From a virus, in the IMG/VR virus record IMGVR_UViG_3300022846_000081, positions 1 to 25,690 of that record: 25,690 bases of DNA; one strand, written 5' to 3'. Position 1 is the first letter of the stretch. Each line of letters opens with the position of its first letter. Positions 23,388-25,690 of the stretch are shown one piece after another. The notes beneath the pieces are model-generated. The model was given only the letters and a program-made list of their open reading frames with translations. It was not told where the DNA came from and made no database searches. The translations under genes and the position numbers were made by a program.

Positions 23388-23852
23388 ATGGACGACGCAA
23401 CGATTACACAGGAAGAACCCTTGATCAAGGAGCGGTTTCCCTCGGTTGTAGACACTGACGACCTGATATTTGAATTAGGGAAACAGGCAGTCAAGGCGAT
23501 CAATTATGAAAAGCTGTTAGATAGTATGCTAAAAAAAACACAGGCCTTGAGTGCAGCGACATCTGACGTCACTCAGGCGAGGTCGGAGATGGAGGCCGAG
23601 AAACAGGAGCTCCAGAAATCTAATGCCCTTTACCAGGAGAATAATCGCCGGTTGGATGCTGCGCTGGTTAAGGTCAGAAATGATAAAGCCGTGCTCGAAG
23701 ACTTAATCCCTGCAAAGGATAAAGAAATAGAGACATTGAATAATGTGATCCGCGAAAAAGATACTTTAATCGGCGAATTAACAGAGAAGGTCAAACTTGG
23801 CAAACACAATACAGGTAAAAAGAGGCGCAAACGCGTCACTCCCGACGCTTAA
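23388..23852 (+). CDS. Coiled-coil protein between fibre genes (154 aa)
   Basis: Function unknown. Residues 40-135 form a strongly charged coiled coil (QARSEMEAEKQELQKSNALY, then LEDLIPAKDKEIETLNNVI). The last 19 residues (GKHNTGKKRRKRV) are basic. The frame is open from 23292, but the upstream part reads the heptads, so ATG 23388 with AAGGAG in front is taken as the start. The final 56 bases are shared, in another frame, with the next gene. The protein could be a fibre chaperone or assembly factor, by position only. Confidence 0.7.
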   Translation: MDDATITQEEPLIKERFPSVVDTDDLIFELGKQAVKAINYEKLLDSMLKKTQALSAATSDVTQARSEMEAEKQELQKSNALYQENNRRLDAALVKVRNDKAVLEDLIPAKDKEIETLNNVIREKDTLIGELTEKVKLGKHNTGKKRRKRVTPDA

Positions 23853-24075
23853 CGCCGGCGAATTCGGGTTCAGCACGGACACTAAGCAGATCTATATTGG
23901 TGATGGGGCCGCGAATCACGAACTGGGCACAGTATCCCATCATGTCCCTATTGCTTCGTCAGGGGACTTCACGATCCCCACGGGCCGCAGCTTCATCGGC
24001 GGGGATGAATATAGCGTGGAAGGAACTGATATTTTAGAGATTCAGGGAACGGGCATGATGATACTCGTAGGATAA
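23797..24075 (+). CDS. Short Mtd-like N-terminal domain protein, TTG start (92 aa)
   Basis: Residues 2-42 differ from those of the 358-aa fibre at only three positions, so this is the same Mtd-type tail-attachment domain. After it come 50 residues (GTVSHHVPIASSGDFTIPTGRSFIGGDEY) and the protein ends, with no receptor domain. The start is TTG at 23797 with AGAAGG six bases upstream; no ATG fits, and the match to the paralogue begins at exactly this codon. The gene overlaps the coiled-coil gene by 56 bp in the +1 frame. It may be a separate small adaptor or a fibre that has lost its distal part. Confidence 0.75.
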   Translation: MANTIQVKRGANASLPTLNAGEFGFSTDTKQIYIGDGAANHELGTVSHHVPIASSGDFTIPTGRSFIGGDEYSVEGTDILEIQGTGMMILVG

Positions 24076-24084
24076 GGAGCAACT

Positions 24085-24492
24085 ATGTCAAGGATAATAT
24101 TAGAAGAACAAGCCGCGCCGGGTACACCATCAACCGACAAAATAGCTATTTACCCGAAAGCAGGTGGGGGGATATATAAAAAGGATGATGCAGGGGTAGA
24201 GGTGCGGCTGGATAGCGGTAATATGGTTTCCGAATCGGTGGCTGATGATGCAGAGATCGTGCTGACTACAGCCGTTTCCGGCTGGGGACAAGCGATGGCC
24301 GGGGATAACGAGGAATATATTGAATTTCGGTTTACCGCAGCGGGAGTCGTAACGGTGATATCTAACTCGGCCAACGCGGTCGGGGCGGATACGGATGGCA
24401 ACCTTTGCGTGTATGATGCGGGTACAGGGATAGCAATCAAAAACAGATTGGGAGCCACAAAAGATATTAGATACGTTGTTAATTACTCATAA
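24085..24492 (+). CDS. Phage fibre-associated beta protein (135 aa)
   Basis: The N-terminal part (ILEEQAAPGTPSTDKIAIYPKAGGGIYKKDDAGVEVRL) is the pattern 'P.stdkvalY.kagg.lY.kddaGvE..L' common in phage tail fibre or spike proteins. The remaining 90 residues (YIEFRFTAAGVVTVISNS) are beta-type, as in small capsid or tail decoration folds. It follows the short Mtd-like gene by 9 bases, with its ribosome site (ATAAGGAGCAACT) overlapping that gene's stop. The genes from here to the right edge are packed without gaps longer than 13 bases. Confidence 0.75.
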   Translation: MSRIILEEQAAPGTPSTDKIAIYPKAGGGIYKKDDAGVEVRLDSGNMVSESVADDAEIVLTTAVSGWGQAMAGDNEEYIEFRFTAAGVVTVISNSANAVGADTDGNLCVYDAGTGIAIKNRLGATKDIRYVVNYS

Positions 24493-24505
24493 GGAGGCGA
24501 TATAA

Positions 24506-24784
24506 ATGCGTGGATATCCTAAACATATAGCGAACAAACGAGATTTTAACAACCTGATGGACATGCCGGAATATAAAACGCAGGCATTGGCGGACCTGAA
24601 ACGATTACAGGTGATTGATGACGCTAAAGTAATCAGAGTTGTCTCAGGTTCGGAAGAAGACAAAAATCTCGTCACGGAAGAAATAGACAATCCGAATCCG
24701 GTGTGGAAACAGAAAGGATTTGCAACTAAAAAAGCTGTGGATGATCTGGTGACGGAGAAGGAGGTGGTGACAGATGGCAAATAG
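24506..24784 (+). CDS. Small protein upstream of the lectin-fold tip protein (92 aa)
   Basis: The sequence begins MRGYPKHIANKRDFNNLMDMPEYKTQALADLKRL and ends with NPNPVWKQKGFATKKAVDDL. I recall similar 'RG(Y/F)PK...TK.D..NL' proteins next to phage tail-tip genes, but no function is known to me. It is helical and charged with no membrane segment. A perfect AAGGAGG precedes the start. Its last 11 bases overlap the next gene, whose ribosome site GAAGGAGGTGG lies inside it, so the two are coupled. Confidence 0.7.
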   Translation: MRGYPKHIANKRDFNNLMDMPEYKTQALADLKRLQVIDDAKVIRVVSGSEEDKNLVTEEIDNPNPVWKQKGFATKKAVDDLVTEKEVVTDGK

Positions 24785-25690
24785 ACTGATAACACAGATT
24801 GAATCGCAGAACGCCCTACTCGGGGCTGTTGTAGCGAACTTCATGCTGAACAAGCTGGATCGGATCATCGAATATAAAGATGCTGACGAGGTCACGGTCA
24901 AGGGGGCGAATCGAATCCCCTTACTGATTAATGACAAGTGGTTTTACATCGATACAGACACGGATCTGGACACCGGGGCGGATCTGGACACCGGGGCTGT
25001 TGCGGCGGGGACGGATTATTATGTGTATGCGTGTGACAATTCAGGGTCTCTGGTCTTTCTCATTTCAGCGGCCAGCACCTATCCAAGCGGTTATAATGCC
25101 AACACGAGCCGTAAGATCGGTGGGTTTCATACGATCTGTGCTGCGGCTGGGACGATTGGCGGGCATACACTGACCGACCATCCTGCAAACGGGATATTGC
25201 CACAATCGGTCTGGGACCTGAAACACCGGGCCAGGTGCGGAAGCAATGCGGGTATGGTCTGGAGTGAGGAAGCTCAGGTCTGGGTGGACATCTATCTGGC
25301 AAGCGGAACAGGGGCTTCTACTGTGAGTGTCAATGGCGGAACGATTTCAGACACCCGTAACTGGATGGATTTCGTGGATGATTACGGGGCCGTTGGAAAG
25401 CGAATGCTGAGAGATCCAGAGTTTCAGTTGATCGCTGGCGGAAGCAATGAGGAAACCAATATTAATGGTGACTCTGATCCCGTAACCACGGGTGGGCATT
25501 CTGATAGCGCATCTCGCCGGATGATCAGCAATATCGGCTGTGAGGACTGTTGTGGGGCTCTGTATCAGTGGTTGGTCACTCCAGCTGCAAGGCTTGATGA
25601 TGGAACTCATGCTGGAGACTGGGTCGACCTTGATGGAGCTAAGGGGTCTTTTTACACTTATGGGATTGCCCCTAATTATTATGGCAATAC
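24774..25690 (+). CDS. Tail tip protein with C-type-lectin/FGE-like fold, probable DGR target (5' 305 codons; 3' end outside window)
   Basis: ATG 24774 has AAGGAGGTGGTGACAG in front and the frame stays open to the window edge. Residues 1-130 form an N-terminal domain (LLGAVVANFMLNKLDRIIEY, then FYIDTDTDLDTGADLDTGA) with an 18-bp tandem duplication. Residues 140-305 follow the C-type-lectin fold used by formylglycine-generating-enzyme-like variable proteins of diversity-generating retroelements: LPQSVWDLKHRARC, NWMDFVDDYGAVGKRMLRDPEF (GKRM at 208-211, position of the FGE 'GxRLPtEaEWE' motif), a G/S/D-rich loop, then SRRMISNIGCEDCCGALYQW (CEDCCG at 256-261, position of 'GLYDMxGNVWEW'). The window ends before the expected Arg/Gly/Trp-rich C-terminal part that would hold the variable residues. 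Confidence 0.7.
   Translation, partial: MANRLITQIESQNALLGAVVANFMLNKLDRIIEYKDADEVTVKGANRIPLLINDKWFYIDTDTDLDTGADLDTGAVAAGTDYYVYACDNSGSLVFLISAASTYPSGYNANTSRKIGGFHTICAAAGTIGGHTLTDHPANGILPQSVWDLKHRARCGSNAGMVWSEEAQVWVDIYLASGTGASTVSVNGGTISDTRNWMDFVDDYGAVGKRMLRDPEFQLIAGGSNEETNINGDSDPVTTGGHSDSASRRMISNIGCEDCCGALYQWLVTPAARLDDGTHAGDWVDLDGAKGSFYTYGIAPNYYGN

Noticed and set aside
1-25690. tRNA, rRNA or integrase attachment sites
   Set aside because: I saw no cloverleaf-like sequence, rRNA segment or integrase-adjacent direct repeat.

Overview
The window is a block of virion-structural and tail-fibre genes of a tailed bacteriophage, either a prophage or a phage contig. All 18 genes I can support lie on the + strand. 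The evidence is a giant polyvalent-type protein (2396 aa), two long coiled-coil proteins, fibre proteins with repeated beta motifs, two proteins carrying the N-terminal domain of Mtd-type tropism determinants, and at the right edge a fibre tip with a C-type-lectin/formylglycine-generating-enzyme (FGE) type fold of the kind diversified by diversity-generating retroelements (DGRs). No terminase, portal, capsid, integrase or reverse transcriptase is visible. The host cannot be named from this sequence. The dense small repeats (CACAGAGG hairpins, CCAGTATCCAG heptads, CCCGCCTGCC palindromes, TTCCCGC..GCGGGAA palindromes) resemble repeats I associate with chromosomes of Deltaproteobacteria, Nitrospirae and Planctomycetes, so a host of that kind, or long residence in one, is an inference.

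Layout. 1-8008: end of a small virion gene, a 685-aa fibre-like protein, two coiled-coil proteins (470 and 451 aa), a 461-aa protein coupled to the second, and a 323-aa disordered Gly/Pro-rich protein. 8033-15223: the polyvalent protein, with a RadC-like JAB/JAMM domain, a probable degenerate second copy of it, an HEXXH peptidase and an LPD38-like C-terminal part. 15224-15645: a non-coding stretch with nested palindromes and a strong rho-independent terminator (15524-15563), the clearest transcription boundary. 15646-16227: a small virion-type protein. 16426-21801: a glycan cassette (GT9-like glycosyltransferase fused to a methyltransferase, a GT-B glycosyltransferase, a second GT9-like enzyme, a small helical protein, a second methyltransferase). 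21798-25690: tail-fibre and tip genes, ending inside the lectin-fold tip protein.

How the parts may work together (inference): the left half would build the tail and deliver the polyvalent protein with the DNA; the right half would build the receptor-binding apparatus; the sugar-transfer and methylation cassette between them could decorate the virion or change host surface glycans.

The most unusual aspect is the repeat load. Seven of the eight gene gaps longer than 100 bases carry a CTCTCACAGAG...CTCTGTGAGAG inverted-repeat element (six full copies and one half copy); the eighth holds a heptad array. The six full copies share one orientation and several end a few bases before a start codon, supplying a GAGAG Shine-Dalgarno-like sequence. 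Smaller palindromes sit inside these elements at fixed positions. Other repeat families run in frame through the giant protein.
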